DNA of 64,000 nt from Candidatus Coprenecus merdigallinarum. Its GTDB lineage: Bacteria; Bacteroidota; Bacteroidia; Bacteroidales; UBA932. Location of the stretch: assembly GCA_018712545.1 (NCBI GenBank), contig DVGV01000088.1, forward strand, positions 33,485 through 97,484. Reading direction: 5' to 3'. Made by a program: the position numbers and the translations under genes. The notes under the pieces are model-generated. The model was given only the letters and a program-made list of their open reading frames with translations, had not been told where the DNA came from and ran no database searches. Below, piece after piece: positions 9,449 through 18,456 of the stretch. Position 1 is the first letter of the stretch, and the number at the start of each line of letters is the position of its first letter.

Positions 9449-10468
9449 ATGCCCATGACAAGCCTTCTGCTGGCCATAGTCGACACGGTGTCGATCCTCT
9501 TCATGGGAGACATAATGCAGCACGGGGAACAGCTGCGCTCGGCACATATTCCGGGAACCGACACGATGCAGCCGGCATCATACGACTACTCCGGATATTT
9601 CACCCACATACAGCCGTTCATAGACGGGGCGGACTTCGCCGTGGCAAACATGGAGTTTGCACTGGGCGGTCCTCCGTACACAGGCTATCCCGCATTTTCG
9701 GCCCCTGAATCCCTTGCCGAGGAAGCGGCACGCTCCGGCATCGACCTCTTCCTGTGCGCCAACAACCATATCTGTGACCGCGGCCGCCGGGGACTGGAAT
9801 CCACTCTGGACAAATATGACGCACTGGGCGTTCCGTACACAGGAATATACCGGGACAGTGCCTCCGAGGCCTCCGCCAATCCATACATCACGGAGATAGG
9901 AGGCATCGACGTGGCCTTCATCAACTTCACCTACGGGACCAACGGCATAAACGTTCCGCCTCCGTTCGTAGTAAACATGATGGACGGGAGCAGCGTGCGG
10001 GCAGCGGTAGAGAGGGCCGGGGACGCCGGAGCCGACATCATCATAGTCCTTCCCCACTGGGGGCAGGAATACGTCACCACGCCCTCCCGGGAACAGAGGG
10101 AATGGGCCGCCAGGATACTGGACTGGGGAGCTGACGCCGTAATAGGGAGCCATCCGCATGTGGTGCAGGAGGTGGAGTTCCCTGTAGCATTCTCCCTGGG
10201 CAACCTCATCTCCAACATGAGCCTGCGCGATACCGAGCTCGGGCTGATGTTCAGGCTGGACATCGCAGTCACTTTCTGGGGATTCTCCTTTCTGGCCGGC
10301 TGGGAGGCCATCCCGGTATGGTGCTCCAGGCCAGGCGGCTACGGAGACGGCTACACGGTGCTCCCGGTGAAGGAGTTCCTCGACAGGGAGGACGAGTTCC
10401 GAAGCAGGCACAACTATCAGAAAATGAAAGACACATACAATAGACTAAAACCGCTGTTTGAAAAATGA
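9449..10468 (+). CDS. CapA family (PGA_cap) metallophosphoesterase-like protein
   Basis: The 339-residue protein carries the CapA/PGA_cap landmarks in order: FMGDIMQHG near residue 18, NMEFALGG near 67, ANNHICDRG near 104, HWGQEY near 205, and GSHPHVVQ near 230. Family members resemble calcineurin-type phosphoesterases and are linked to poly-gamma-glutamate export, but in Bacteroidota they commonly occur outside capsule loci, and no other capsule gene is nearby. The N-terminus is weakly hydrophobic (SLLLAIVDTVSILF) without a clear signal peptide. The stop overlaps the phoH start by 4 bases (ATGA). Confidence 0.85.
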   Translation: MPMTSLLLAIVDTVSILFMGDIMQHGEQLRSAHIPGTDTMQPASYDYSGYFTHIQPFIDGADFAVANMEFALGGPPYTGYPAFSAPESLAEEAARSGIDLFLCANNHICDRGRRGLESTLDKYDALGVPYTGIYRDSASEASANPYITEIGGIDVAFINFTYGTNGINVPPPFVVNMMDGSSVRAAVERAGDAGADIIIVLPHWGQEYVTTPSREQREWAARILDWGADAVIGSHPHVVQEVEFPVAFSLGNLISNMSLRDTELGLMFRLDIAVTFWGFSFLAGWEAIPVWCSRPGGYGDGYTVLPVKEFLDREDEFRSRHNYQKMKDTYNRLKPLFEK

Positions 10469-11430
10469 GAGAAGAGACAATTTCAATCGAAGGAGTCAGC
10501 TCCGTGGACATCTACGGAGTCAATGACAGGAAGCTGGACAAGATAAGGCAATTTTTTCCGGATGTCAGAATCCTGGCGAGGGGTTCGGAGATAAGGCTGG
10601 AGGGCGAGGACAGACAGGTGGAGCTGCTGAAGGAGAGAATCGAGGCACTCATCGACAATGCACGCAAGGGAGACATCCTCAACGACAGCGAGCTGGAGAG
10701 ACTGCTGGACTACGAGTCCTATCCAGGAGAGATCGAGGACAGGGAGCCCGCCCACAGCGAGGACTACTACAATATAGTCTACGGCAATGAGGGCCGTATC
10801 GTCAAGGCCCGCACCCGCAACCAGCGCCGGCTGGTAGACGAGTACTACCGCAATGACCTGATCTTCGCACTCGGGCCGGCCGGAACGGGCAAGACCTACA
10901 CGGCCATAGCGCTGGCTGTAAGAGCTCTGAAAAACAAAGAGGTGAAAAAGCTGATCCTCACCCGCCCGGCGGTGGAGGCAGGAGAGAGGCTGGGATTCCT
11001 GCCGGGCGACATGAAAGAGAAGCTGGACCCCTACCTGCAGCCGCTGTACGATGCCCTTCACGATATGATCCATCCACGCAAGCTCCAGATCCTGATGGAG
11101 GAGGGCATCATCCAGATAGCACCGCTGGCCTACATGAGAGGACGCACCCTGGACAGCGCGTTCGTTATCCTCGACGAGGCACAGAACACCTCTCTCGGAC
11201 AGCTCAAGATGTTCCTCACCCGTATGGGCAGCAACGCCAAGTTCATCGTCACCGGAGACGCGACTCAGATAGACCTGCCCAACAAAAAAGACTCCGGCCT
11301 GATGCGAGGAGTCTCTTTGGTTCAGAACATAAAGGGTGTGGCCGTCATCAATTTCGGGACCGAGGATATGGTACGCCACCCGCTTGTAAGCAGGATAATC
11401 AAGGCTTTCGAGAAAGTCGAGGAGGTCTAG
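10465..11430 (+). CDS. PhoH family ATPase
   Basis: Cytoplasmic P-loop ATPase of 321 residues. The N-terminal quarter (about 1-100) resembles a KH-type RNA-binding domain (VDIYGVNDRKLDKIRQFFPD). The PhoH domain follows with Walker A GPAGTGKTYTA near residue 137, the signature RPAVEAGERLGFLPGDMKEK near 171, and Walker B FVILDEAQN near 236. PhoH proteins are implicated in RNA processing together with YbeY, but YbeY is not next door here. The gene overlaps the CapA-like gene by 4 bases and converges on the TPM-domain gene with only 5 bases between stops. Confidence 0.94.
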   Translation: MREETISIEGVSSVDIYGVNDRKLDKIRQFFPDVRILARGSEIRLEGEDRQVELLKERIEALIDNARKGDILNDSELERLLDYESYPGEIEDREPAHSEDYYNIVYGNEGRIVKARTRNQRRLVDEYYRNDLIFALGPAGTGKTYTAIALAVRALKNKEVKKLILTRPAVEAGERLGFLPGDMKEKLDPYLQPLYDALHDMIHPRKLQILMEEGIIQIAPLAYMRGRTLDSAFVILDEAQNTSLGQLKMFLTRMGSNAKFIVTGDATQIDLPNKKDSGLMRGVSLVQNIKGVAVINFGTEDMVRHPLVSRIIKAFEKVEEV

Positions 11431-11435
11431 GCACT

Positions 11436-12233
11436 CTACCAGGAGCCGCTCGCTCCGCCTCCGCCGAAACTTCCCCCGCCGAATCCGCCGGAGAAACCGC
11501 CTCCGCCGCCCATACCGCCGAATCCGCCGCCACGGCCTCCTCCGCCCAGCACGGATGTCCAGAAAATAGCATCCCCCAGGGAGGAGGTGCGGCTCCCTCC
11601 GCTGCCGAGGTTTCTGGGACCGTTGCGCCCGGAAACCGCCGCCAGCACTATCAGGATGAGGAACAGTCCGAAGACAATCATCGCTATGTAACCGCCCGCA
11701 TCGGCAGATTCCTCATATTCCCTGTAGGATATTTCTCCTGCAGCCAGGCGCATGAGCACGTCAAGGGCCGCAGCCACTCCTCCGGCATAGTCCTCTTCCC
11801 GAAAGCGGGGAATCATCTCATTCTCGATGATGCGCTTTGCCACCGCATCGGGGATTGCCCCCTCGAGACCGTAGCCCACGGCTATGCTCACCTGACCTGA
11901 TGAGCCTCCGGTCCTGGGCTTTACCAGTACCACTACACCGTTGTCGAACTTATCCGTTCCGACTCCCCACTGCTCGCCTATCTCATAGGCATACATCATC
12001 GGGTCCATCCCGTTAAGGTCGCTGACCGTGACAACCACGATCCGGTTGGAGGTACTGTCAGCAAACGCCGTGAGGACACTGTTCATGCTCCTGGCGTCAG
12101 CAGCCGGAAATATGCCGGCGAAATCATTTACCGCCAAGGGGACAGATGGCTTAGGAGGAATCTGCGCGGCAACCGTCAGCGAGAGCAGGACGGTGGCCGT
12201 CAGCAGACTAACTGTTTTCCTGATTGTCGACAT
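11436..12233 (-). CDS. Secreted TPM-domain protein with glycine-rich tail (YgcG type)
   Basis: I choose ATG 12233 (MSTIRKTVSLL); an ATG eight codons upstream would lengthen the overlap with the preceding gene from 26 to 50 bases. A signal peptide ending VAAQ is followed by a TPM domain (about 35-165; VNDFAGIFPAADARSMN, NRIVVVTVSDL, VAVGYGLEGAIPD), a membrane segment (about 185-205), and a Gly/Ser-rich tail of about 35 residues. This order is classic for YgcG-like proteins that accompany LemA. Envelope location and a role in envelope stress or electron-transport maturation are inferred from the family only. Confidence 0.88.
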   Translation of the reverse strand: MSTIRKTVSLLTATVLLSLTVAAQIPPKPSVPLAVNDFAGIFPAADARSMNSVLTAFADSTSNRIVVVTVSDLNGMDPMMYAYEIGEQWGVGTDKFDNGVVVLVKPRTGGSSGQVSIAVGYGLEGAIPDAVAKRIIENEMIPRFREEDYAGGVAAALDVLMRLAAGEISYREYEESADAGGYIAMIVFGLFLILIVLAAVSGRNGPRNLGSGGSRTSSLGDAIFWTSVLGGGGRGGGFGGMGGGGGFSGGFGGGSFGGGGASGSW

Positions 12234-12660
12234 AGGATATCTCGTCTGGAAGTTCATTCACATCGTTTTTCTGATATGGGAAATAGGACTTGAGCTTCTC
12301 CCCCACCGCCATAACAGCCCTCGACATCCCGCCGGTGAAATCTCCCGAACGGAAATCCGCGGCCATGCCGTCCTTGACATCGTTCCAGAAGCCGGCACCT
12401 ACCCTCTCGTTGATTCCCGAATCGCCGATTACCGCGAACTTGTGGGATTTGAGAGCCAGATAGATCAGCACCGCGTTGCGGTCCTTGGTCCGGAACATGC
12501 CTAGCTTGGAGAATACGTAGGCGGCCCTGAGATACGGGTCACCATTGCACACCTGCTCTAGATGCACCCGTATCTCCCCGGAGGTATTTCTCTCTGCGGA
12601 TGCGATGGCCCTTACTATCGTATCCTGACTTTCCTTCCTGAGCAGATCCTCGGCTGCCAT
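12208..12660 (-). CDS. TPM-domain protein
   Basis: A 150-residue protein consisting mostly of one TPM domain (SAERNTSGEIRVHLE near residue 22; ALKSHKFAVIGDSGINERVG near 78; AVMAVGEKLKSYFPY near 118). There is no signal peptide or clear membrane segment, so it is probably cytoplasmic or peripheral. Its ATG shares one base with the lemA stop (TAATG), and it overlaps the next TPM gene by 26 bases. The three genes form the common lemA-TPM-TPM operon of Bacteroidota. Function unproven. Confidence 0.88.
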   Translation of the reverse strand: MAAEDLLRKESQDTIVRAIASAERNTSGEIRVHLEQVCNGDPYLRAAYVFSKLGMFRTKDRNAVLIYLALKSHKFAVIGDSGINERVGAGFWNDVKDGMAADFRSGDFTGGMSRAVMAVGEKLKSYFPYQKNDVNELPDEISYVDNQENS

Positions 12661-13253
12661 TACTCGAAGTTTACTTCCGGTACCTGCGCGGCTCCCTCTG
12701 CGGCTTCGAAATAGCCTTTCGTCCCGAATCCGAACATGCCGGCAAAGATGTTGTTGGGGAACTTGCGGACCGTCACATTGTAGCTGCGGGCGGCCTCATT
12801 GTACTTCTTGCGCTCGACGGCGATACGGTTCTCCGTACCCTCCAGCTGGGCCTGCAGCTCGAGAAAGTTCTGGTTGGCCTTCAGGTCCGGATAACGCTCT
12901 ACCGACACGAGCAGGCGGCCGATGGCTGCTCCGAGCTCATCCTGAGCGCTCATGAAGCGGGATATTTCGTCCTCGGAAAGACGGGAAGGGTCTACTGTTG
13001 CCTGAGTGGCCTTTGCCCTGGCCTCCACCACCGACTCGAGGGTCGATGACTCGTGTTCGGCATAACCCTTGACCGTAGCCACGAGGTTGGGGATGAGGTC
13101 AGCCCTGCGCTGGTAGACGTTCTCGACCTGTGCCCAGGCCTGGGAAACGTTCTCGTCCATGCTGACCATTGAGTTGTACACTCCTTTAATCCAGAAGAAG
13201 AGAATCAGCACTACCGCCGCGATGACGATAAGCACTACATAACCTTTTTTCAT
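12660..13253 (-). CDS. lemA: LemA family protein
   Basis: A 197-residue protein with one N-terminal membrane anchor (about residues 4-24) and a long helical LemA domain: YNSMVSMDENVSQAWAQVENVYQRR, LIPNLVATVKGYA, YPDLKANQNFLELQAQLEGTENRIAVERKKYN, FPNNIFAGMFGF. These are the family's hallmark motifs. The helical bundle probably faces the periplasm. It is first in the lemA-TPM-TPM operon. Biochemical role unknown; envelope association is inferred from the anchor. Confidence 0.95.
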   Translation of the reverse strand: MKKGYVVLIVIAAVVLILFFWIKGVYNSMVSMDENVSQAWAQVENVYQRRADLIPNLVATVKGYAEHESSTLESVVEARAKATQATVDPSRLSEDEISRFMSAQDELGAAIGRLLVSVERYPDLKANQNFLELQAQLEGTENRIAVERKKYNEAARSYNVTVRKFPNNIFAGMFGFGTKGYFEAAEGAAQVPEVNFE

Positions 13254-13285
13254 TGTCTGTCTTGTTTACTATTTTTGTCAGTTTG

Positions 13286-14323
13286 TCAGTCTTTCAGCCG
13301 GACACACCTTACGGACACACCGTAGGAGTCCTTGTCAGTGTAGTAGAAATTAAAGTCGCTGGAGTTGTAGTAGATATATCTGTAAGGCACCTTTCCGTCC
13401 TCCATCTCCGAGGAACACCACCACATGCCGTAGAGGGAGATATTCTCATACTCGCCGTAGTGGTCGCGGGAGTTGCCGTTGGGGAAACCGTTCCAGCCGG
13501 GAGTATTGGCATGAAGGTTATCGGGCGAATAGGGCCACATAGGCGTACCGGCAATAGTTACGGGGGCGGAAAGCTTCTCGCCCAGCTCAGGCCAGTTGCT
13601 GTAGAAATCCGTGACAGTGCCGCCGGATGCCAGCGACAGGTCCTCCCAGTCCTCTGCGGTCGGTACCGACCATCCTTCAGGGCAGGCTCCCTGAGGGCCT
13701 CCGCCGAGTCCGCTGCCGCTTTCTCCTCCAGTAGCTTCGTTCCAGGAGTAGAGGCGGCCGAAAATATTGTCTATTCCCTCGGATCCGTCATAGGGACGCC
13801 CGAGCGTATCCCCGCCATTCTCCCTGCCGTCGTAACGGAGGTCCTGCACGAACCACTGCAGGGAACCGATGACCGCCGTAGCGTACTTCTCGCCGTCACG
13901 GCTGTCCGTAAAGCTCGAGGTTCCGCGGTTCCAGCCGCCGATCTGGTCCATATTGGCGCTGATCACCTGTATCTCAGAAGTATTCATCGTGGAGTAATAG
14001 CCTTCTGCCCTGGCGAAAACCGAAATGGAATATATTCCGGGAGTTGACGGGGTCGTAAAGGTTATGCTCTGACTGTACAGTGTGTCGGTATCGCTTATCT
14101 CAATATCGTGCGACACCCAGAAATACCTGGGGGATGACGGCGTGGTGATACCCGTAACGTAAGATGTTATCTTCTGGCCGGTCACCGCATACGCAGGCAT
14201 GTCGTACACCAGGCTTCCGGACATATATTCATAGGTCTCCTCGTCTTCGTCCTTCTTGCAGGAAACCGCGGCCGTCAGAATAAGGACTGCTGCCGCGAGT
14301 ATTTTCAGGAACTTTCTATCCAT
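13286..14323 (-). CDS. FISUMP-domain lipoprotein
   Basis: A lipobox AVSC at residues 19-22 gives a 345-residue lipoprotein. Residues about 40-125 look like an Ig-like or PKD-type beta domain (PGIYSISVFARAEGYYS). From about 145 to the end is a FISUMP domain: GSLQWFVQDLRYDG, NIFGRLYSWNEA, CPEGWSVPTAEDWEDL, WWCSSE, and the terminal YGVSVRCVRLKD. FISUMP proteins are surface proteins of unknown role in Fibrobacter and Bacteroidota. The gene is followed by lemA after 32 bases and is divergent from apbE. Confidence 0.85.
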   Translation of the reverse strand: MDRKFLKILAAAVLILTAAVSCKKDEDEETYEYMSGSLVYDMPAYAVTGQKITSYVTGITTPSSPRYFWVSHDIEISDTDTLYSQSITFTTPSTPGIYSISVFARAEGYYSTMNTSEIQVISANMDQIGGWNRGTSSFTDSRDGEKYATAVIGSLQWFVQDLRYDGRENGGDTLGRPYDGSEGIDNIFGRLYSWNEATGGESGSGLGGGPQGACPEGWSVPTAEDWEDLSLASGGTVTDFYSNWPELGEKLSAPVTIAGTPMWPYSPDNLHANTPGWNGFPNGNSRDHYGEYENISLYGMWWCSSEMEDGKVPYRYIYYNSSDFNFYYTDKDSYGVSVRCVRLKD

Positions 14324-14370
14324 TGTCTGTTTTTAGTAAAATCCGACTACAAATATGCATCAATTTTTCT

Positions 14371-14378
14371 TAGTTTTG
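14371..14378 (+). promoter_or_regulatory. -7 box upstream of apbE
   Basis: TAGTTTTG matches TAnnTTTG exactly and lies 28 bases before the ATG at 14406. No clear -33 TTG is visible. It argues against the ATG at 14355, which would be upstream of the transcript start. Confidence 0.45.
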
Positions 14379-14405
14379 CAAACAGATAGTAATTTTACTA
14401 AAATC

Positions 14406-15431
14406 ATGCCACTTTATATGAGACGTCTCCTTACTTTTCTGACCGTCACCGCAGCTCTCGCAGCGGCCTTCTCATGCTCTGACAGGGCCGTGTACCGCCG
14501 CATCGAAGGCTTTGCCCAGGGCGGCACCTTCCACATCATATACTCCGTACCGGAGACAGGACTGGACGAGGACAGTGTGACGATGCTGGTCTCCAAGCGA
14601 CTGCACGACATAGACTTTTCCGTATCAGGATATAACAAAGGCTCGCTGCTCTCCCGGTTCAACCGCGGGGAAGACATCGTTCCGGACCGGTATCTCACGG
14701 AGCTCTTCCTGTTGTCCGGCAGACTGTGGGAAGAGACCGGAGGACTGCTGGACGTGAGCGGAGGCCCGCTGTTCGACTTCTGGGGCTTCGGTTTCACGGA
14801 CCCCGCAGATATGGACAGCCTGCGCAACGACATCCGTACGGCACGCATAGTGGACTCGCTCAGGGAATTCGTAGGGATGGACCTGATCAGCCTGGAGAAC
14901 GGGAGGCTGGTACGGAAAGACCCCAGGGTCACCCTCAATTTCAACGCCATAGCCCAGGGATACTCCTGCGATGTGCTCGCCGGTCTGCTGGACAGTCTTG
15001 GAGTGCAGGATTATCTGGTGGAGGTCGGGATGGAGATAGTATGCAAGGGACGGAACGCCTCCGGCTCAGCCTGGAAAATCGGCATCGATGCCCCAGTGGA
15101 CGGTTCCCGGACCGCAGGTGAGAACATCCAGAAACTCCTGGAACTCAGCGACTGCGGCATCACCACTTCCGGGAACTACCGAAAATTCTTCATCATCGAC
15201 GGGAAGAAATACTCCCACTCCATCAACCCCGTGACAGGATATCCCGTACACCATGATCTGCTCAGCGCGACGGTCATCTCCTCCGACAGCACCAGGGCCG
15301 GAGCTATTTCCGACGCCTATGCCACCTACTGCATGGTGATAGGAAAAGAGGCCGCCGCAGAGTTCATCAGCTCCCGCGGCGACCTCCGTGGATATCTCAT
15401 CTATGACGGCGGAGTCATCGACCTGCTGTAG
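14406..15431 (+). CDS. apbE: FAD:protein FMN transferase (ApbE), lipoprotein
   Basis: Attaches FMN to threonine of flavoproteins such as RnfG/NqrC, working outside the inner membrane. I start at ATG 14406 (MPLYMRRLL); ATG 14418 is equally possible. The lipobox AFSC puts the lipid anchor about 20 residues in. Family landmarks: ETGGLLDVSGGPLFDFWGFG, NFNAIAQGYSCDVLA, WKIGIDAP, HSINPVTGYPV, SDAYATYCMVIGKEAA. The usual VGGE sequence reads VGME here. No rnf or nqr genes are in the window. The 3' end overlaps the convergent M64 gene by 17 bases. Confidence 0.92.
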   Translation: MPLYMRRLLTFLTVTAALAAAFSCSDRAVYRRIEGFAQGGTFHIIYSVPETGLDEDSVTMLVSKRLHDIDFSVSGYNKGSLLSRFNRGEDIVPDRYLTELFLLSGRLWEETGGLLDVSGGPLFDFWGFGFTDPADMDSLRNDIRTARIVDSLREFVGMDLISLENGRLVRKDPRVTLNFNAIAQGYSCDVLAGLLDSLGVQDYLVEVGMEIVCKGRNASGSAWKIGIDAPVDGSRTAGENIQKLLELSDCGITTSGNYRKFFIIDGKKYSHSINPVTGYPVHHDLLSATVISSDSTRAGAISDAYATYCMVIGKEAAAEFISSRGDLRGYLIYDGGVIDLL

Positions 15432-18400
15432 ACTCCTGCATTACTTCACGCCAGGTCTTGCGGACTATCACGGGAGGAGCAGTCGGCTCATTCCCGCGGA
15501 GCACGTAGGACGGAGCAGCCGCCGGTGAAGTCCTGCGGTTGACCGCATCGTAGGCCACGAACTCCTCGTAGTCGTACTGCCAGTCCGCTCCGAAAGCCAG
15601 CTTGTGAATACGGATGTAGATACACTCACGGGATGGCGCGTTGAAGTCACCCTCGTTGTAGCGCATGATGCTGTTCTCGGTCGGACGCCATACGCCGGTC
15701 CAGTAGGTGTAACCTCCCTCGAAGACACCCAGACCGTCATACTGGTAACGCTCGTCGGCTATGAACCTAGCCCAGTTGACCAGCGTCGGGTCAGAGGTGA
15801 AGTCTATGTTCTGGTACCAACCGAAATCCCAGAGATTCATGCAGTTGGTCACCTCCTCCCCGGGAATCTGTCCCATCGACTCATACGCATACTCGTCCGC
15901 CAGCTTGGAGAAGCCGTGACCGCCGGCCTCATGCAGGATCAGACCGCGGAAAGTGGCCGCATCGCTGCTGGTAGGGAAATAGGACACGGACACCCCGTTC
16001 CCGAAATCACCTGATTGCGGGAAATACATGTAACACGTTCCGGCGTAATAATCCCTGTTCATCATCACCACCAGCAGAGCCTCGTCGAGTCTGTCGGAAG
16101 TAATCGCATTGAGAGCATAACTGAATACAGTCTGATCATTTCCTCCAACGGAAGTGCCCTGTCCGAACCACGTGCTCAGAGCAGTCCGGCTGCCCTCCTC
16201 ATACACCTCGTTCGGAGACACGACATTCACCATATACACATTGAAGTAATCGCGGAAGCTCGCATAGGGTTCCTGGGAAAAGAACTGCTCCATGGTATTG
16301 ACCATCACACTTCGGTAGGTACCGTCAGCTATCAGTCTGTCCGAATAAGCGTCACCCATCAGGACGATATCGATGCCGTTGCCCACCGAAGCGGACTGCA
16401 GCAGCTCCACCGCACCGTCCGCGCTGTAGTCCGTCGACTCATAGATCTGTCCCTTCTGGAACACCGTCACAGCATCGGAAAAACCGCCGTCGGTACTTGT
16501 GAACACTATCTCCCCGCTTCTGGCCCCCGCATTGTTGTTGGGAGAGACCGTAAACACATGCGCCGCTGTATCGCCGTACGCCGATGACTGCCCGGCATCG
16601 GTTATCCATGAAGGAATGGACGAGACGGTGTAATCCTCACTCGTCAGCTTCACAGTTATATCCTGACCGGAGGCAGGAACCTCGAAATAATCCTTATTCA
16701 GGTGGAAAGGCTCGTCCCCGGTAGACACCACCACATATTCATTCCCATTTTGGCTGCTCCATATATTGTCCCATTGAACCTTCTGTTCGTCCGTCAGCAG
16801 GAGGGTCATCTCGATATAAGCCGTAGAAGAGGTATTGACCTGACGGCCTACCAATACACTTTCACCAAGAGCGGTCAAATTCCGTATATCCAGCATAGTC
16901 AGATGGTTACCAAAACAATATAATGCTTCTATCTGCGTATTGAGGGACAGATCCAGCTCTGTAAGATTATTATTCCCACAAGACAGGTAAGTCAGTCCTG
17001 GATTATTAGTCAGGTCCAGTGACGACAGGCTGTTGCCAGAACAGTCCAGGTATGTCATAGCTGTACTGCTGGACAAATCCAGTTCGTCGAGACTGTTGTT
17101 GAAACAAGTCAGGTCTGTCAATGCAGTATTGTTCGACAGTTTCAGTTCGTTAAGGCGGTTGTTGTAACACCACAGAGTTGTCAGTGCGGTATTGTTCGAC
17201 AAATCCAGCTCTCTGAGACTGTTGTCGTTACACCACAGAGTTGTCAATGCGGCATTGTTCGACAGATCCAGCTCGCTGAGACTGTTGCCGTAACACAGCA
17301 GTTGCGTCAAGGCAGTATTGCCCGACAGATCCAGCCCGCTGAGACTGTTGCTGTAACAATTCAGGTATATCAATCCGGAGAGCGGTGCCAGGGTATTGCC
17401 GGCATCACCTGACAGTCCGTTGTTCTGCAGATCCAACCCTATCACCCCTTCGCTGCTCACCGTGACGCCGTACCATGTATCCAGAGGCTCGTTGCTGCAC
17501 CAGTTCGTGTTGTCCGTCCAGTTAGGACCGTCGGTAGCATTGAAGAAAGCCACCAGAGCATCCCGCTCACTCAGCTCACCGGTGCCTGTCTCGAAGTACA
17601 GCTCTGCTGTCGGCTTCACCATGGACCTGTGTATGACAAGGCCGGAGCTGTTCTTGACCATAACGGTCCCGTCCGTAGACACTATGTTGAGGGTAAACTC
17701 ATCATAGGTTCCCGGAGGCAGGGCGATGTAGAACGGAGTTATCTCCGACGGGCTCAGCGCCACTCCCTCCCCGCAGTTAAGGATGACCGTGGTATTGGCG
17801 TCCGCACTCATGACCAGTTCCGGTACGGATGAGTTGTTCATATCCACCGTCGCGGCTCCGGAAACCGGCAAATCATTGCCGGCGGCATCCCGCGCAGAAA
17901 AGGAGATGGACCGGATGCTGGCCTCACCCAGGAGATTGAGTTTCAGCAGGCCGCACAGATTCCTGAACTCCAGGGTCGTAGAAGTGCTCACTGCCGCCAT
18001 CGGAGATGCCGCGGGGCCGAAGGAAAGCGGAGCATACTCCTGCGTGGACGGCATATCGAAGGAGATAATTCCGTCCAACAAGGACACTGAGGCAGAATAA
18101 GGATAAATGGAATAATAAGTGCTGCCTTTAAGCGAAGTGCCTCCGAAATCCGCATAAGTGGTCTCTTCTGTGCCCTCGTACACATATTTTCCGGAGGCAT
18201 CGGCTGTACCCACCCATATAGCATCGCCGGGCGTCCACAGCACGGGATGGGACGCGGTCTCAGAATCACCGTTTTCCAGGACAGTCTTGGTCTCGCCCGA
18301 CTCCGTCACGGCATGGAAAAAGATGACGGAGGACTCTTCCAGAGCAGAGAGGTCTTCCTCCTTGCTGCACCCCGCCAGCATGGCGAAAGAGAGCAGCAAG

Positions 18401-18438
18401 GCTGATACTAGGATTATGATGTTTTCAAGCTTTTTCAT
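15415..18438 (-). CDS. Surface lipoprotein: fimbrillin-like, LRR, BACON and M64 peptidase domains
   Basis: A 1007-residue lipoprotein (lipobox LAGC at about residues 20-23). Order: fimbrillin-like N-terminal domain (about 35-285; TKTVLENG, VLWTPGDAIWVG), LRR cap (DALVAFFNATDGPNW near 290), about eight 21-residue leucine-rich repeats (about 350-523), a BACON domain (about 580-665), and an M64 metallopeptidase (about 680-985). The peptidase has HEAGGHGFSKLADEY near residue 836, in which two histidines flank E-A-G-G. M64 includes IgA peptidases, but the substrate here is unknown. It is the last gene of a three-gene surface cluster and shares its first domains with the next gene upstream. Confidence 0.85.
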   Translation of the reverse strand: MKKLENIIILVSALLLSFAMLAGCSKEEDLSALEESSVIFFHAVTESGETKTVLENGDSETASHPVLWTPGDAIWVGTADASGKYVYEGTEETTYADFGGTSLKGSTYYSIYPYSASVSLLDGIISFDMPSTQEYAPLSFGPAASPMAAVSTSTTLEFRNLCGLLKLNLLGEASIRSISFSARDAAGNDLPVSGAATVDMNNSSVPELVMSADANTTVILNCGEGVALSPSEITPFYIALPPGTYDEFTLNIVSTDGTVMVKNSSGLVIHRSMVKPTAELYFETGTGELSERDALVAFFNATDGPNWTDNTNWCSNEPLDTWYGVTVSSEGVIGLDLQNNGLSGDAGNTLAPLSGLIYLNCYSNSLSGLDLSGNTALTQLLCYGNSLSELDLSNNAALTTLWCNDNSLRELDLSNNTALTTLWCYNNRLNELKLSNNTALTDLTCFNNSLDELDLSSSTAMTYLDCSGNSLSSLDLTNNPGLTYLSCGNNNLTELDLSLNTQIEALYCFGNHLTMLDIRNLTALGESVLVGRQVNTSSTAYIEMTLLLTDEQKVQWDNIWSSQNGNEYVVVSTGDEPFHLNKDYFEVPASGQDITVKLTSEDYTVSSIPSWITDAGQSSAYGDTAAHVFTVSPNNNAGARSGEIVFTSTDGGFSDAVTVFQKGQIYESTDYSADGAVELLQSASVGNGIDIVLMGDAYSDRLIADGTYRSVMVNTMEQFFSQEPYASFRDYFNVYMVNVVSPNEVYEEGSRTALSTWFGQGTSVGGNDQTVFSYALNAITSDRLDEALLVVMMNRDYYAGTCYMYFPQSGDFGNGVSVSYFPTSSDAATFRGLILHEAGGHGFSKLADEYAYESMGQIPGEEVTNCMNLWDFGWYQNIDFTSDPTLVNWARFIADERYQYDGLGVFEGGYTYWTGVWRPTENSIMRYNEGDFNAPSRECIYIRIHKLAFGADWQYDYEEFVAYDAVNRRTSPAAAPSYVLRGNEPTAPPVIVRKTWREVMQESTAGR
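16870..17385 (-). repeat. 63-bp in-frame tandem repeats encoding LRRs
   Basis: About eight consecutive 63-base units encode the 21-residue pattern LxxLxCxxNxLxxLDLSxNxx. A Cys occupies the same place in every unit. Neighbouring units share long stretches of nearly identical DNA, for example around 17100-17290, which suggests recent duplication. Boundaries are approximate. Confidence 0.75.
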
Positions 18439-18456
18439 ACTCAGTCGTTTTATAAG

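Noticed and set aside
16870..17385. 63-bp tandem repeats as a non-coding satellite
   Set aside because: The unit is a multiple of three and encodes a textbook LRR pattern in frame.
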